A stretch of DNA of 64,000 bases, taken from NCBI GenBank assembly GCA_027257055.1, contig JAPVLO010000055.1:6595501-6659500 (forward strand), in the 5' to 3' direction. The notes beneath the pieces are model-generated. The model saw only the letters and a program-made list of their open reading frames with translations. It was not told the origin of the DNA and did not search any database. Position 1 is the stretch's first letter. Each line of letters begins with the position of its first letter. Shown piece after piece: positions 22,698 through 34,634 of this stretch. The position numbers and the translations under genes are program-made. Source of the stretch: Cephalopachus bancanus (taxonomy: Eukaryota; Chordata; Mammalia; Primates; Tarsiidae).

Positions 22698-25600
22698 ATG
22701 ACAGGGATAAACGCTCACATTTTAATAATTAGCCTGAATGTGAATGGACTAAATGCACCACTGAAAAGATATAGAATGACAAAATGGATAAAATATCATG
22801 AGGCAACAATATATTGTCTCCAAGAGAATCATCTCAACAGAAAGTACACTCACAGAGTCAAAGTAAGAGGATGGGAAGCAAAATTTCAGATGAATGGAGC
22901 ACAAAAGAAAGCAGGAGTTGCAATTTTAGTAACAGACAAAATACTCTTAAACTATCAAACATTAAAATATCTACAGAAGGTCACTACATAATGACAAAAG
23001 GTTCAATCCATCCACAAGAAATAGCCATCCTAAACATATATGCACCCAACATAAAAGCACGAACTTCCATAAAGCAGCTTCTAGGTAAACTTTAAAAAGA
23101 GATTGACTCTAACACTATCATAGCTGGGAACTTTAATACCCCACTCACAAACCTAGACAGATGATCAAGACAAAAAATCAAGGAGATCTGGAATCTCAAT
23201 GTGACTCTTGACCAAATGGACTTAATTGATACCTATAGAATACTCTACTCAACAAACACATAATATACATTCTACTCATCACCACATGGAAACTACTCTA
23301 AGATCAATCACATCCTTGTCTATAAATCAAGCATAAACAAATTTCATAAGATTGAAATTCTGCCATGCACTTTCTCTGACCACAGTGGAATAAAAATAAA
23401 TATCAACACCAACAAAGTTCTCCCATCCCCACAAAGACAGGAACACTAAACAGTATGACGCTAAGCAACTCCTGGGTCAACATGGAAATCAAAACAGAGA
23501 TTAAAAGATACCTGGAAACAAAAGAAAATAAAGAAACATCTTACCAAAACCTCTGGGATGCCACGAAAGCAGTAGTAAGAGGGGAATTCATATCGCTACA
23601 AACACACATAAAGAAAATGGAAAGATCACAAATTAACAGCCTAACAAGTCACTTAAGGAAGCTGGAAAACCAAGACCACCAAAATCCTAACTTCAGCAGA
23701 AGAAACCAGATCACCAAAATAAAAGCCCAAATCCAGGACATAGAAGACAAAAAGATAATACAAAAAAAATCAATGAAACAAAAAGCTGGTTCTTTAAAAA
23801 GTAAACAATATTGATGGTCCCCTAGCTAGACTGACCAAGAAAAAGAGAGGAAAAGCCTAAATAAGCACAATCAGAAACAAAACATGAAGTCACAACTGAC
23901 CCTGAAGAAATACAAAAGATTATCAGAGACTACTATGTACACTTGTATGCAAATAAACTTGAAAACCTGAAGTAAATGGAGGATTTTCTGACATCATACA
24001 ACCTCCCCAGGTTGAAACAAGAAGAAATCAGGATCCTAAATAGACCAATAACAATCTAGGAAATTGACTATGTCATAAGAAAACTATCTACAAAAAAAAG
24101 CCACGGACCAGATGATTTTCCAGCAGAATTCTACAAAACATACAAGAAGGAACTGATACCAATTCTTGTCTTTCTATGAGAAAGATGGAACTCTCCCAGA
24201 ATCATTTTATGTAGCTACTATCACATTGATACTCAAGTCAGGAAAAGACCCAACAAAGAAAGAGAACTACAGGCCAATATCCTTGATGAACATAGATGCT
24301 AAAATTCTCAAAAAGATCCTAGCAAACCAGATTCAACAATACATCTCAAAAATCATCCATCACAACCAAGTAGGCTTCATCTCCAGAATGCAAGTCTGGT
24401 TCAACATTCATAAGACCATAAACATAATTAAATACATCAACAGACACAAAAACAAAAATTGCATGATTATATCATTAGTTGCAGAAAAAGCTTTTCATAA
24501 AATCCAGCACCCCTTCTTGATAAAAACCCTTGAACAACTAGGAATAGATGGAACATACCTCAAAATAGTAAGAGCCATCTACGAGAAACCCACAGCCAGG
24601 ATACTGCTAAATAGAAATTGGAACCATTTCCCCTGAAAACTGGAACAAGACAAGGATGCCCACTCGCACCCCTCCTGTTCATAGTTTTAGAAGTCCTAGC
24701 TAGAGCAATCAGAGAAGAGAAGACAATCAGGTGTATCTAAATAGGAAAAGAGGAAATCAAGTTATCCCTCTTTGCAGATGACATGATTCTTTACCTTGAA
24801 AACCAAGAGAATTGTCAAAAACCTCCTTGCACTGATAAAGGACTTTGGCAAAGTCTCAGGGTATAAAATAAATGTGCAAAAGTCAATCGCATTTCTACAC
24901 CAATAATAAAAAGCACAATTCCGTTCACAATATCCACAAAAAAAAAAAGAAAGAAAGAAATACCTTGGCATCTCCTAACCAGAGACGTGAAAGAACTTTA
25001 CAATGAAAACTACAAGCCAGGCTCGGTGGCTCAGCCTGTAATCCCACACATTTGGGAGGCTGAGGTGAGTGGATTGCCTGAGCCTGCAGGTTCGAGACCC
25101 GCCTGGGCAACTTGGCGAGACTTCATCTCTACAATAAATCAAAAAATTAGCCAGGCATGGTAGTGCGTGCCTGCAATTCCAGCTACTCGGAAGGCTGAGG
25201 CGGAAGGATCACCGGAGCCCAGCAGGTCTAGGCTGCGGTGGCCAGGAGCGGCCACTGCACTCCAGTCTGGGCGACAGAGTAAGACTCCAACTCAAAAAAA
25301 AAAAAAAAAGAAAAAAAAGAAAACTACAAAACACTGCTCAAAGAAATCAAAGATGACACAATCAAGTGGAAAAATATTCCATGCTCATGGATTGAAAGAA
25401 TCAACATTGTTAAGATGTCCATCTACAGATTTAATGCAATACCAATCAAATTACCAGCAACATTTTTCTCAGACCTAGAAACAAAATACAGGAACTCATA
25501 TGGAAACATAAATGACCACAAATAGCCAAAACAATCTCAGCACAAAAAACAAAGCAGGAGGTATCACACTCCCAGACGCTAAACTTTATTATAAAGCAAT

Positions 25601-26768
25601 AATAATCAAAACAGCCTAATTTTGGTACAAGAACAGGCGTACAGATCAATGGAATAGAACTGAGATCCCAGAAGCAAAACCTCAATTTCTCAACCAACTC
25701 ATCTTCAACAAAACCTCTACCACCAACCACTGGGGAGAGGGGAACCTATTCAGTAAATGGTGCTGGGAAATCTGGCTGACCACATGCTGAAGATTGAAAC
25801 AGGACCCCTACCTATCCCCATGCACAAAAATCAACTCTAAATGGATCAGAGACCTAAACATAAAACCTCAATCTATAAGAACCTTAGAAAATGCAGGAGA
25901 CACTCTTATGGAAATTTAAATTGGCAACCAATTCCTGATCAAAACCCCAAGTGCCCATGCCATAAGAGATATGATGGACAAGTGGGATCTCATCAAACTG
26001 ACTAGATTCTGCAAAGCAAAAGAAACCATCAAGAGAGCAGGGAGACAGCCCACAGACTGGGAAAAAATATTTGCCAGCTCTATGTCTGACAAAGGCATAA
26101 CATCTACAAGGAATTCAAATGTGCTGAAAAGAAAAAACAAAAAAAGCCCCATTTTAAAGTGGGCAAAAGACATGAATAGACAGTTCTCAGAAGAAGACAT
26201 ATGAGCAGCTAACAGATACATGAAAAAAGGTTCAGCCTCACTAGTCATCAAAAAAATGCAAATTAAAAGTACACTGAGATACCACCTAACTCCAGTCAGA
26301 ATGGCCATCACCAACATTCTAAAAATAACAGATGCTGGAGAGGATGTGGCAAAAAGGGAACACTTCTGCACTATTGGTGGGAGCATAAACTAATACAGCC
26401 CCTGTGGAAAACAGTGTGGTGATTCCTAAAAGTTCTAAAAATTGACCTTCCACATGACATCACTATCCCCCTACTGGGAATATACCCAGAATAACTCAAA
26501 TCACTCTACAAAAAAGATACCTTCATAGGGATGTTTATCGCAGCATTGCTCACAATAGCAAGAACATGGAACCAATCATGCTGCCCATCAAAAGAGAACT
26601 GGATAAAAAAAATGTGGTACATATACACAATGGAATATTATGCAGCCATAAAGAAGAACAAAATCATGAACTTTGCAGTAACCTGAATGGACTTAGAGTG
26701 TATAATACTGAGCAGTCTTTCACAGAAACAAAGAACTGAGTATCACATGTTCTCACTTATATGTGCAC
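22698..26768 (+). pseudogene. L1-D ORF2, frameshifted, Alu-disrupted
   Basis: The ATG at 22698 is intact (MTGINAHILIISLNVNGLN). Endonuclease motifs follow, with QENH in place of QETH (22830) and KINHI instead of KIDHI (AAT at 23306-23308). RT segments are readable at 24166-24636 ([23 protein letters not shown]) and FADDM at about 24773. An Alu sits at 25016-25318. The C-terminal Cys/Trp region is at about 26270-26700, and the reading ends near 26768. Several frameshifts. Dead. Confidence 0.88.
25016..25318 (+). mobile_element. Alu (intermediate form) in L1-D ORF2
   Basis: Complete Alu with perfect 11-bp target duplications GAAAACTACAA at 25005-25015 and 25319-25329. It has the derived GACCCGCC core but keeps GGGCAACTTGGCGAGAC, an intermediate between the oldest and youngest forms in the window. 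Confidence 0.97.
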
Positions 26769-26985
26769 CTTGAACAACTATCACAATACTATAATAAAAG
26801 GACTGACAGTAGTGGGTAACTGCGGGGGTGTGGGGAGGTGAAAGGTGGGATTGACTGTAATGGGAATCTGCCTGGGGTAGGGGGGACATGCTTCATCAAC
26901 AAGGTTACCTGCATAATGAATATTTGTATACCTAACCCTGAATTGTACCCCAAAATTTTAAAATAAAAAATTTAAAAGTCAAAAA

Positions 26986-27305
26986 AGAATTATATATACA
27001 AAGTTATATTAAAATACAGTGAAATTTTGCGCATTTAAAAAATAAAAATGCAACTCAAAAAAGTTGGATCATCTCCATAAAGACTGGTAGTTAGTGAAAT
27101 CATAACATAGACTGGTAAAAACCAAATTTTTAAATAATTAATTTATTAAACATGGAGCATATATGTGTATATATAAGTAAATGTGTATGTATATGTATAA
27201 GTCAACTGTATATACCTTATATTATTACTTATTACTGTGGTAGGAATGCGAAACATAAGACCTTCCCTCTTAAAAATTAAAATATACAATATGGTATTTT
27301 TAGCT
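26986..27305. other. AT-rich unassigned spacer
   Basis: Poly-A/T runs and a TATATGTGTATATATAAG-type stretch (about 27160-27220). No gene or repeat family recognised beyond low complexity. Confidence 0.6.
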
Positions 27306-27481
27306 CTAGGAAAGGAGGAAGGGAAGAATAAGGGGTCATGTGGCAGCACACTGTGCACTTGGCCCATTGTCAGGGGAAGAAAGGACCAGCTAGAAGCCCA
27401 AACCTCACCTGCAAGCCACTTTCATATGCAATAAATCCTAAATTGTACCCCGCAACTCTAAAAGTTAAATAAATAAATAAA
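27306..27481 (+). mobile_element. L1 3' UTR fragment of the L1-C subfamily
   Basis: About 175 bp matching the L1-C 3' UTR (GGAGG...AAGGGGTCATGTGGCA, then GTCAGGGGAAGAAAGGACCAG, and GTACCCCGCAACTCTAAAA) with an AAAT tail. It is a 5'-truncated insertion of the older L1 family. Confidence 0.85.
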
Positions 27482-27689
27482 GTGAGAGAGATATAAAAGA
27501 TAAGCATGACTCTCTAGTTTCTTATATATGCAATTAGAAGAGAGGTGTACCATTTGCTTATAGAGGGCAAAATGTCAGGGGAACGTTTGGATGAGTGGAT
27601 ATAAATAAAGGAGGCTATTCATGTCATTCAGGCATTCTCCTATGCATTGACATCGATTTTTGCATTTAATTTCATCAAACTCTAAAAAA

Positions 27690-27850
27690 GATAAAAACAG
27701 CTTTCCAGTATTACAAGTTTTCATTTCTAACCTGAAGCTTAGAGACTAAGACCTTGTGTAATATCACACAGATATTAAGTAATAGAAAGTAGATGAAAAT
27801 CCTAACCTAAATATAAGTTGAGAGTCCCTGTTCTTAACCACTATAGTGTG
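27690..27850 (+). repeat. MIR SINE
   Basis: Recognisable MIR core and tail order: the AAACTGAGGC-like part is damaged, AGAGACTAAG, TGTGTAATATCACACAG, AGTAGATGAAAATCCTAACC and CTTAACCACTATAGTGTG correspond to the usual MIR 3' half. Old, about mammal-wide. Confidence 0.65.
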
Positions 27851-28553
27851 CGTCTTCTTCTTTTAGAAATATTATACCTATCTATAGATGGATTTCTCCA
27901 TATATTTCTTTGGTGATTGTCTTTATTCATGCAATAAAACTTGCAAGAGATACACCTAAGTTGTTGCAAGTGTTGAGACTGTTTCTTTTAATGTTGAGTA
28001 GCATTTCAATTGTACGGATGTACTACAGTTTGTTTAACTATTCACCCATTGAAGAATGTCTGGATTATTTCCAATTTCTTTTATAAACATGAATGAAGAG
28101 GCTTTTAGATAAACAAACGTTTTTTATTTTGCTGGAATTAATGTTCTGGAGTGCAACACTGAACTGTATGGTAGTTGTATGTTTAGTTTTGGGGAAAAAA
28201 CAAACAAATAAATGTTGGGAGCCAGAAACAGAGGCCCACTGAGCGTTAGGGATCAGGAAGCGCCATTGACCCCGAGACCACTAGGATGCATTTGGGAGCT
28301 ATTGACCCCATTTCCTCAGCACTAACCAGATTAAACTCCTGTGAGCTCAAAACATAGAAACTCTGAGATCAGGACGAACACAAGCTAACTTTAGAAGCTC
28401 ATTGCTCCCATTCTTCCACAAACTGCGGTTTTGGCTTTCACACAACTTATAATTCAAACTTATGTCACATCGAAGAGCCTTAGTATTGGTCACAGGCTTC
28501 TGGGTCATGATCTTAGGATTTATTGAAGGTGTAAATTATGGAATACAGTTTTA

Positions 28554-28871
28554 TTTTTTTTTGTTTGTTTGTTTTTTGTTTTTTGGTTTTTTTTTTTGAG
28601 TTGGAGTCCCACTCTGTCTCCCAGACTGGAGTGCAGTGGCCACTTCTGGCCACCGCAGCCTCGACCTGCTGGGCTCCGGCGATCCTTCTGCCTCAGCCTT
28701 CCAAGTAGCCGGAATTACAGGCATGTGCTACCATGCCCGGCTGATTTTTTGATTTATTGTAGAGATGAAGTCTCGCTGCCCAGGCGGGTCTCGAACCCGC
28801 GGGCTCAGGCAATCCACTCACCTCAGCCTCCCAAAGGCGCAGGATTACAGGCTGAGCCACTGAGCCCGGCT
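28554..28871 (-). mobile_element. Alu (young type) inside the solo LTR
   Basis: Reverse-oriented Alu. Perfect 14-bp target duplications GGAATACAGTTTTA lie at 28540-28553 and 28872-28885. The T tract is interrupted (TTTGTTTGTTTG). It has the short young form and a perfect B-box stem. Open frames across it are Alu-derived. Confidence 0.97.
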
Positions 28872-29218
28872 GGAATACAGTTTTAGAAGACAGCCATTTT
28901 GTTGAAAGAATGCGGCTGGGTTACTTGCAGGTAGTCCACTGTGAACTTTGGACTGGGCCACATTCCAAACATTCTGGGATGGGCCACTTTCATTTGTAAA
29001 GTAAATACTTAAGCTTCTATAGAATTGTTTAACTTGGCATGAATCAATCAGCTGAGGATGAAAAAGGTTTATAGAATATGTCAGTCACAGATTAGGTTAT
29101 CCTTTGTTATGGGATTTTAAGATTATCATATGAAAAGGGTTTAAAGGCAATCATTGATTAAGTTTTCATGGATTAAGGTTTCTGGTGGGTGGAGGACGCC
29201 CCTCCCACATCTGACTTT

Positions 29219-29227
29219 GTGTATAAA
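29219..29227 (+). promoter_or_regulatory. TATA box of the LTR
   Basis: GTATAAAAG in the 3' part of the LTR, followed about 70 bp later by a CT-rich stretch (29286-29320). This is the usual placing of an LTR promoter. Present activity is unknown. Confidence 0.6.
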
Positions 29228-31520
29228 AGACCTTTTGTAATTCCCAATAACACACACATCGTTTCTGCACCATACTGGAGTCCAGTCTCTTTCTTTCTCT
29301 CTCTCTTCTTCCCCTCATTCGCTGACGCCGTCTCCACCTTTGGGGATACCCTGAACCTGGCAGGAGCTGGTCACCGGCAAGTAAACAACTTTTCCAGAGT
29401 GGTCATATCATTTTACAATCCCATTAACAATGAGTCAATTTTTCTTGCATTCTTGCTAGCATTGGTTGTTGTCAAGGTTTCTTATTTCAGTCACTCATAT
29501 ATGTACAGTGTTATCTCACTGGTTTTAATTTGCATTTCTGTAATGGCTAATGACATTAAATATCTTATTACTACATATAGATTTTTTCAGTGAAATATCT
29601 CTTTCATGTCTTTTGCTCTTCTAATTAGATTGCATTTTCATTTTAGGGTTCAGTTTTGAGAATTTTTATATATTGTATTGTCTAGTCCCTTTTTAGTTAT
29701 ATATTTGCAAGTATTTTCTTCCAGATTGTAGCTTGTCAAAACCTTTTAACAGAGTTTTTTGTTGAGTGTGAGTTCTTACTTTGGATGAAGTTTAAGGTAT
29801 TTTTTTATGACTTATACTTTTATTGTCAAGTAAATATAATACAGTCATTCTTGCCTCTATTTGATTAGTGTTTGCCTGACATATGTTTTTACAGCATTTT
29901 GCAACACCCTGCCTGTTTAATTGAATCTGAAGTATTTTTTGCAAACAGCTTATATTTTGGTATGATTTTTTTAAATATACTCAGCCAATCTGACTTTTAA
30001 TTAGTGAATTTATATTATTTACATTTAATGTAATACTGGTATGTTTTGGCTTCAGTTTGTTAATTTTTTTGTGTATTTATCCTCTCTTTTTCTTTCTTGT
30101 ATTTTTCTTGCTTTTCTGTGGGCTATTTGGACACTCTTTAGCACTCTTTTTTATTTATTTGTAATGTTCTGGTGTATCATTGTCACATCTCCTTTGTGGA
30201 TCAGAGTGGCATCATAATTTTACAAGTTCAAGTTAAGTATAGAACTATTACCTAATTTTCCGATCCTTCATTTACCCTTATATTATAATTTCCTTAAATG
30301 TTTGCTCAACACACATTTAAAAACACATCAGTGTTATACTTTTTTCTTCAATCATTAAATATTATTTCAAAAGCTAAAGAGAAAAAAAGCTTAAAGTGTT
30401 TACATATTTTTGCTTACTGTGCTTACTGTGTTCTTTTTTCTTGATGTTCCTAGATTTTTTTTTTGTTATTATTGTTGTTGTTTAGAGAATGCTCTTTTGT
30501 CATTCTTTTAAGGTAAGTTGGTTAGCAAAAAAAATTATTTTGCTTTATCTGAGAATACATTGCATTTTTTTGCTTTGCTTTATCTGAGCATACCTGGTTT
30601 CTCCTTCAGTTCTAAAGGGTGCTTCTGCCACAAATAAGATTTTGCGCCTGCTGTTATTTTATTTTACTGCTTGCATAACACTGTACCCCTTTATACTGGC
30701 CTCCATAGTGTCATTCAAATGGTTTTCTCCTTATAAGTAGTATCATTTTTCTGTTAGTGTTTTCAAGATTTTTTTTTTTTTTTTTTAGATTTCAAAAGTT
30801 TGACTATAATGTGTCTTGAAGTACATTTCCTGTTTGGCATTCCCTTAACTGTTTGTATCTATGGGTTTACAATCATGAGAGATTTGGAAAATTTTGAAGC
30901 CAATATTTCATCAAGTATGTTTTCAGCTCTGCTATCTTTCTTCTCTTTTTTCAGGACTCTGATGATGTGAAGATTGCACTTTTTCCACACATCCTTGAGA
31001 CTCTTTGTATTTGTGTATTTTATTCTCTTTTTTCTCTGTTGTTCAGATTAGATATTTTTAATTAATTTATCCTCAAGTTCACTGATTCTTTCCTCTATTC
31101 AGTCCATTCAATTCTTAAACCCTTGTATTGAGGTACATTTTGCTTTGTTCTATTTCATTTTTACTTCAGTAATTGTATGTTGGTTCTATAATCTCTATTT
31201 AGTTCTTCTTTATCTCATCTATTTCTCTTCTGGCACTTTCTGCTTTTTCACTGGTTTCAGTGTGTTTTAAATTGCTTCTTAGAACATTTTTATGCCAGCT
31301 GCCTTGAAATGATTGTCAGATAATTCAAATATCTCTGTTTTTTGTCTTACTGGACTACCCCATACCTAGTTCTTTGAGAAGAAAAAGAAAACTCTTGTGA
31401 CTTTTTTCTGTCCCTGTTGTTTCTAGGTCATTGACATCTTCAGATCCAGGTCAGCAATATATGAGGCAAAAAGCCCACGGAATTGACCACCATGTAATTA
31501 TTTGAACCAAAAGTTTTTGT

Positions 31521-31680
31521 TTTTGTTTTTTATAATTTTAAAGATGTGGGGTACAATTCAGGGTTAGGTATACAAATGTTCATTATGCAGGTTCACTTGT
31601 TTATGAGGTGTGCCCCTCACTCCCCTGGCAGTTTCCTTCAATTTCCAATTCCATCCCCCTCCCCTGGCAGTTTCCCACAA
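31521..31680 (-). mobile_element. Short 5'-truncated L1 3' end, antisense
   Basis: Reverse complement of the L1-A-type 3' UTR: AAAGATGTGGGGTACAATTC, GGGTTAGGTATACAAATG, TTCATTATGCAGG, then the CCCCTGGCAGTTTCC patch, which is repeated once (31623-31638 and 31658-31675). Length about 160 bp. Confidence 0.85.
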
Positions 31681-31704
31681 GTTTTTGTTGTTGTTGTCTT
31701 GGGG

Positions 31705-31998
31705 TTTTTTTTTTTTTTTTTTTTTAGTTGGAGTCTCACTCTGTCACTCAAGCTGGAGTACAGTGGCACTCTCATGGCCACCACAGCGCTGAGTTGCTGG
31801 GCTCAGATGATCCTTCTGCCTCAGCCTTCCAAGTAACTGAAACTACACACATGCATCGTCTGGCTAATTTTTAAATTTACTGTAGGGAAAGGTCTTGTCA
31901 AGTTGTCCAGACCAGTCTCAGACCCCTGGGCTCAGGAAATCCTCTTGCCTCTGCCTCCCAAAGTGCTGAGATTACAGGCATGAGTCACTGTTCTGCAC
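31705..31998 (-). mobile_element. Old Alu, antisense
   Basis: T tract (31705-31725) followed by a reverse Alu with many substitutions. The core has the ancestral CCAGACCAGTCTC form. It precedes the lineage-specific young Alus. Confidence 0.93.
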
Positions 31999-32439
31999 CA
32001 GAAGCTCAAGTTTCTTAACCAGTCAAGTTTTTCCTCTTCATCTTTCTGATTTTTTAAAAATATATGATTATATATGAGACAAGTTTTTGTCTCATATATA
32101 TGTTTTTTATGAGCTAAAAATAGTTTGTCTCCATTTATGAAGGTATTATTTTTGGTTTGATTCAGAGTAACATTCCGAGTTGGCAGTTAGTATGTTTTAG
32201 CCTATTGAAGATATGATTGACTATATTATGGTTTCACTTTATCTGCTTAGGAGACAATTTTTGTTCTAACTCTAACTACTTTGAAGGCAAATTACCTTTA
32301 ACTCTGGCTACTTTTATGATTTTTCTTATGACTTCTGGCTTTTTGCCATTTTGTTATAGTAATTCTAAGTTTATTTTATTCATTTTGGTAGGGAATAGGG
32401 GGCTTTATTGATTCATTAATTTGGGAGCTTTCATCTGTT

Positions 32440-32640
32440 TTAAAAAAATTATCAACCATTATGTCTTTCAATATTGCTTCTGTTACTTTTATCTCTCCAC
32501 TCTCATTGATGCTTCAATTAAGTCTCTGTGAGATCTTCTCACTTATCCAATATATATTTTATACTCACTTCTACATATTTTATATTTTGGTGCATCATGA
32601 TGTGTTCTCAAAATTTCCTCTAACCAATTACCCAGACACC
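32440..32640 (-). mobile_element. Ancient antisense L1-like fragment (third copy)
   Basis: T-rich segment with AACCATTATGTCTTTCAATATTG-type and TCTTCTCACTTATCCAATATA-type phrases, similar in style to 30780-31000. Low confidence; it may extend on both sides of the microsatellite at 32657. Confidence 0.35.
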
Positions 32641-32656
32641 ATTTGAGTTCTTAACT

Positions 32657-32713
32657 TTGTGTGTGTGTGTGTGTCTGTGTATATATATATACACACACAT
32701 ATATATATATAAA
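32657..32713. repeat. Compound microsatellite (TG)n(TA)n(CA)n(TA)n
   Basis: Alternating TG, TA, CA and TA runs, probably self-complementary and length-variable. Confidence 0.95.
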
Positions 32714-32772
32714 ATTCTAGATATACTTTTATTCTTTAGCAAACCTTCCCTAACATTTAAAAATATTTCCTA

Positions 32773-33084
32773 GCCAGGCTTGGTGGCTCAGCCTGTAATC
32801 CCACGCCTTTGGGAGGCTGAGGTGAGTGGATTGCCTGAGCCCGCGGGTTGAGACCCGCTTGGGCAGCGAGACCTCATCCCTACAATAAATCAAAAAAAAA
32901 AAAATTAGCCGGGCGTGGTAGCACGCGCCTGTAATTCCAGCTACTCGGAAGGCTGAGGCGGAAGGATCGCCGGAGCCCAGCAAGTCGAGGCTGCGGTGGC
33001 CGGGAGCGGCCACTGCACTCCAGTCTGGGAGACAGAGTGAGACTCCAACTCAAAAAAATAAAAAATAAAAAATAAAAAATAAAT
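32773..33084 (+). mobile_element. Alu (young type)
   Basis: Complete Alu with perfect 14-bp target duplications AAAAATATTTCCTA at 32759-32772 and 33085-33098, and a long AAAAAT-repeat tail. The left-arm B box has lost a base (GGGTTGAGACC). Confidence 0.97.
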
Positions 33085-33099
33085 AAAAATATTTCCTAT

Positions 33100-34634
33100 T
33101 GGCTGCAGATATTTTCAAGAGTGTCCTTTATTTATTTATTAGCCTAGTGAAAGTATTTGCTTTGTATTTTCTAGTTAATCATTCTAATATATCAAATCTT
33201 GATGAGATTTTTTTTAATCTGTTGTTTACCTGACGTTTGATCATTGTATGTTGTTTTCTTGAACACTGGTTTCCATTGATTTATATTGTGATTGTATTTT
33301 CAAAATTACTTGCAGGTATGATTTGAGAGTTTGAAAAATGCACTTTTCTCTAGAGAGGATAGCTATCTGTGTCTGCCAGATAACTGAATGTACTTCTGAC
33401 CTGAGACCACCTGAATATAAGCTCAGGCCTACATTGCCCCTGAATAACCAGGCAACTTCACCTGATTGCTGCTTTAACTCAGATCAGGTTCCTCTTACTG
33501 TAAAGTGCATTGATGATTATAAGAAACCCCCATCTTGGGTCACTCATGGTTTTGACACTTGACCTACCTTGTCCTTCTAAATTTCCAAAAGTGCACCTCA
33601 TCTTCAAAGCGATTTTTTTTCCAGGTCTGAAAATCCCCTGAAGACCTAAGTACATTTGAATTTTGAACTCATCTTTGGACTCTAGGTCTGTTCTCATTTT
33701 TTGGCCCGGTAATTCTTTACTACTTGATGAACACTTAGATGTATTTTTACAATTTTTTAAAATGTCATCCTTTTATAGAAAAATAGGTCTGAAACTGCCT
33801 CCCCATTTACTGAAACTGAAATCTTGATGACCTTGAAATTTCTACCACACTAGTAAGTCTTAATTCAGGTGTTCATACTTTTTCCAACAGATATATTAAA
33901 ATGGTTTCACAATTAATTCTTACCTGAACAATCTGTCCTTTATTAAGCATGCATTATGTGTTAGAAACCATATTACAATTATTGTCTCATCACTGTCCTC
34001 AGGTAGGAACTACAAGGGGGGGGCTAACAAAAACAGAAATGTATTTATTAAAAATTGTGTATTTCTCCTTAAGTTTAAATTTCAGTCATTTTCTAAGTAC
34101 TCTCCATTGGATGCAATATACCGATGGTGACACTATTTCCATTGCTCAAAACAGTTTTTGAGCTGGTCAATTTTGATGCCCTCTAGTGATTCTGCTGTTT
34201 GTTGTTTCACCTCTTCCATGTAGGCAAATGTTTCCCTTTGAGGACTTTTATCATCCAAGAAAACAAACAACAAAAAAAGTCACTCGAGGTGAGATTGAGA
34301 GAATAGGTAGGCTGGGATATGGGAATCAAGCTATTTTGGGGCAAAAACTGCTGAACACTCAGAGTAGTGTGGACAAGTGCACTCATAAATCACCCATGAG
34401 ATGGACAAACATGCTGAAAGAATTTCACAAAAAAAGAAATTCACTGACACTGAATAGAGCCACTTGCAAAAATACTAACTAGTACACTGAAGCTGATGGT
34501 TACTAGAACACTTACCTAGTGAGGGAAGTCTCTACTATATAAGCGTGGAACCTGTGCTACTCCGGAGCCTTGCTCATGCCTCCATGCCTCATTGACTCTG
34601 GTTGCCACACTCCTGCAACCAAATCCATATGCAG
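33100..34634. other. Mostly unassigned sequence; possible L2 trace
   Basis: No gene recognised. About 33930-34010 (TATTAAGCATGCATTATGTGTTAGAAACC) resembles the L2/MIR theme of TATTAAGCACCTACTATGTGCCAGG. Small open frames such as 34186-34482 (98 codons) have no recognisable motif. A TATATAAGC box near 34535 is isolated. Confidence 0.5.

Larger units (their letters stand above)
20405..26985 (+). mobile_element. L1-D: full-length decayed L1 with an Alu in ORF2
   Basis: Complete order of 5' UTR (about 20405-21670), ORF1 (21671-22690), ORF2 (22698-26770), 3' UTR and A-rich tail (to about 26985). Without the Alu it is about 6.3 kb. It is closely related to L1-A from about 20915 onward, but its first ~510 bp look unrelated to the 5' end of the L1 at 62709. 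ORFs carry frameshifts. The 5' boundary is approximate because no clear target duplication was found. Confidence 0.9.
28213..29379 (+). mobile_element. Solo LTR, class II (ERVK/IAP-like), with Alu insertion
   Basis: Begins TGTTGGGAGCC, the usual start of class II endogenous retrovirus LTRs, and ends CACCGGCA, giving the TG...CA termini. Flanks AATAAA (28207-28212) and AGTAAA (29380-29385) match 5 of 6 bases, fitting the 6-bp target duplication of this class. It splits an ancient antisense L1 that is contiguous on both sides. Removing the Alu leaves about 850 bp. A TATA box is seen at about 29221. No internal viral genes are present. Class assignment is by termini and duplication length only. 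Confidence 0.78.
27960..31520 (-). mobile_element. Antisense ancient L1 (L1M-type) mosaic, split by an LTR
   Basis: On the plus strand, phrases of old L1 3' halves run in reverse order: CACCCATTGAAGAATGTCTGG, then TGTATGGTAGTTGTATGTTTAG (interrupted by the LTR at 28213), continuing TTTTCCAGAGTGGTCATA, GGTTTTAATTTGCATTTCTG and CTTTTAACAGAG. Later parts (29850-30150 TTAGTGTTTGCCTGACATATG, TTTACATTTAATGTAAT) fit reverse ORF2. The end (30780-31400) resembles the antisense fragment at 18650-19560. More than one element may be present. Identity is low and there is no reading frame. Confidence 0.65.

Noticed and set aside
28569..28886. 105-codon frame, and similar frames at 46589, 54936 and 58540
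   Set aside because: All are Alu-derived readings without independent coding evidence.
28213..29379. Proviral coding sequence next to the LTR
   Set aside because: Both flanks are the same ancient L1, so only a solo LTR remains.
29189..29593. 134-codon plus-strand frame
   Set aside because: It straddles the LTR end and antisense L1 sequence, so it is not a gene.
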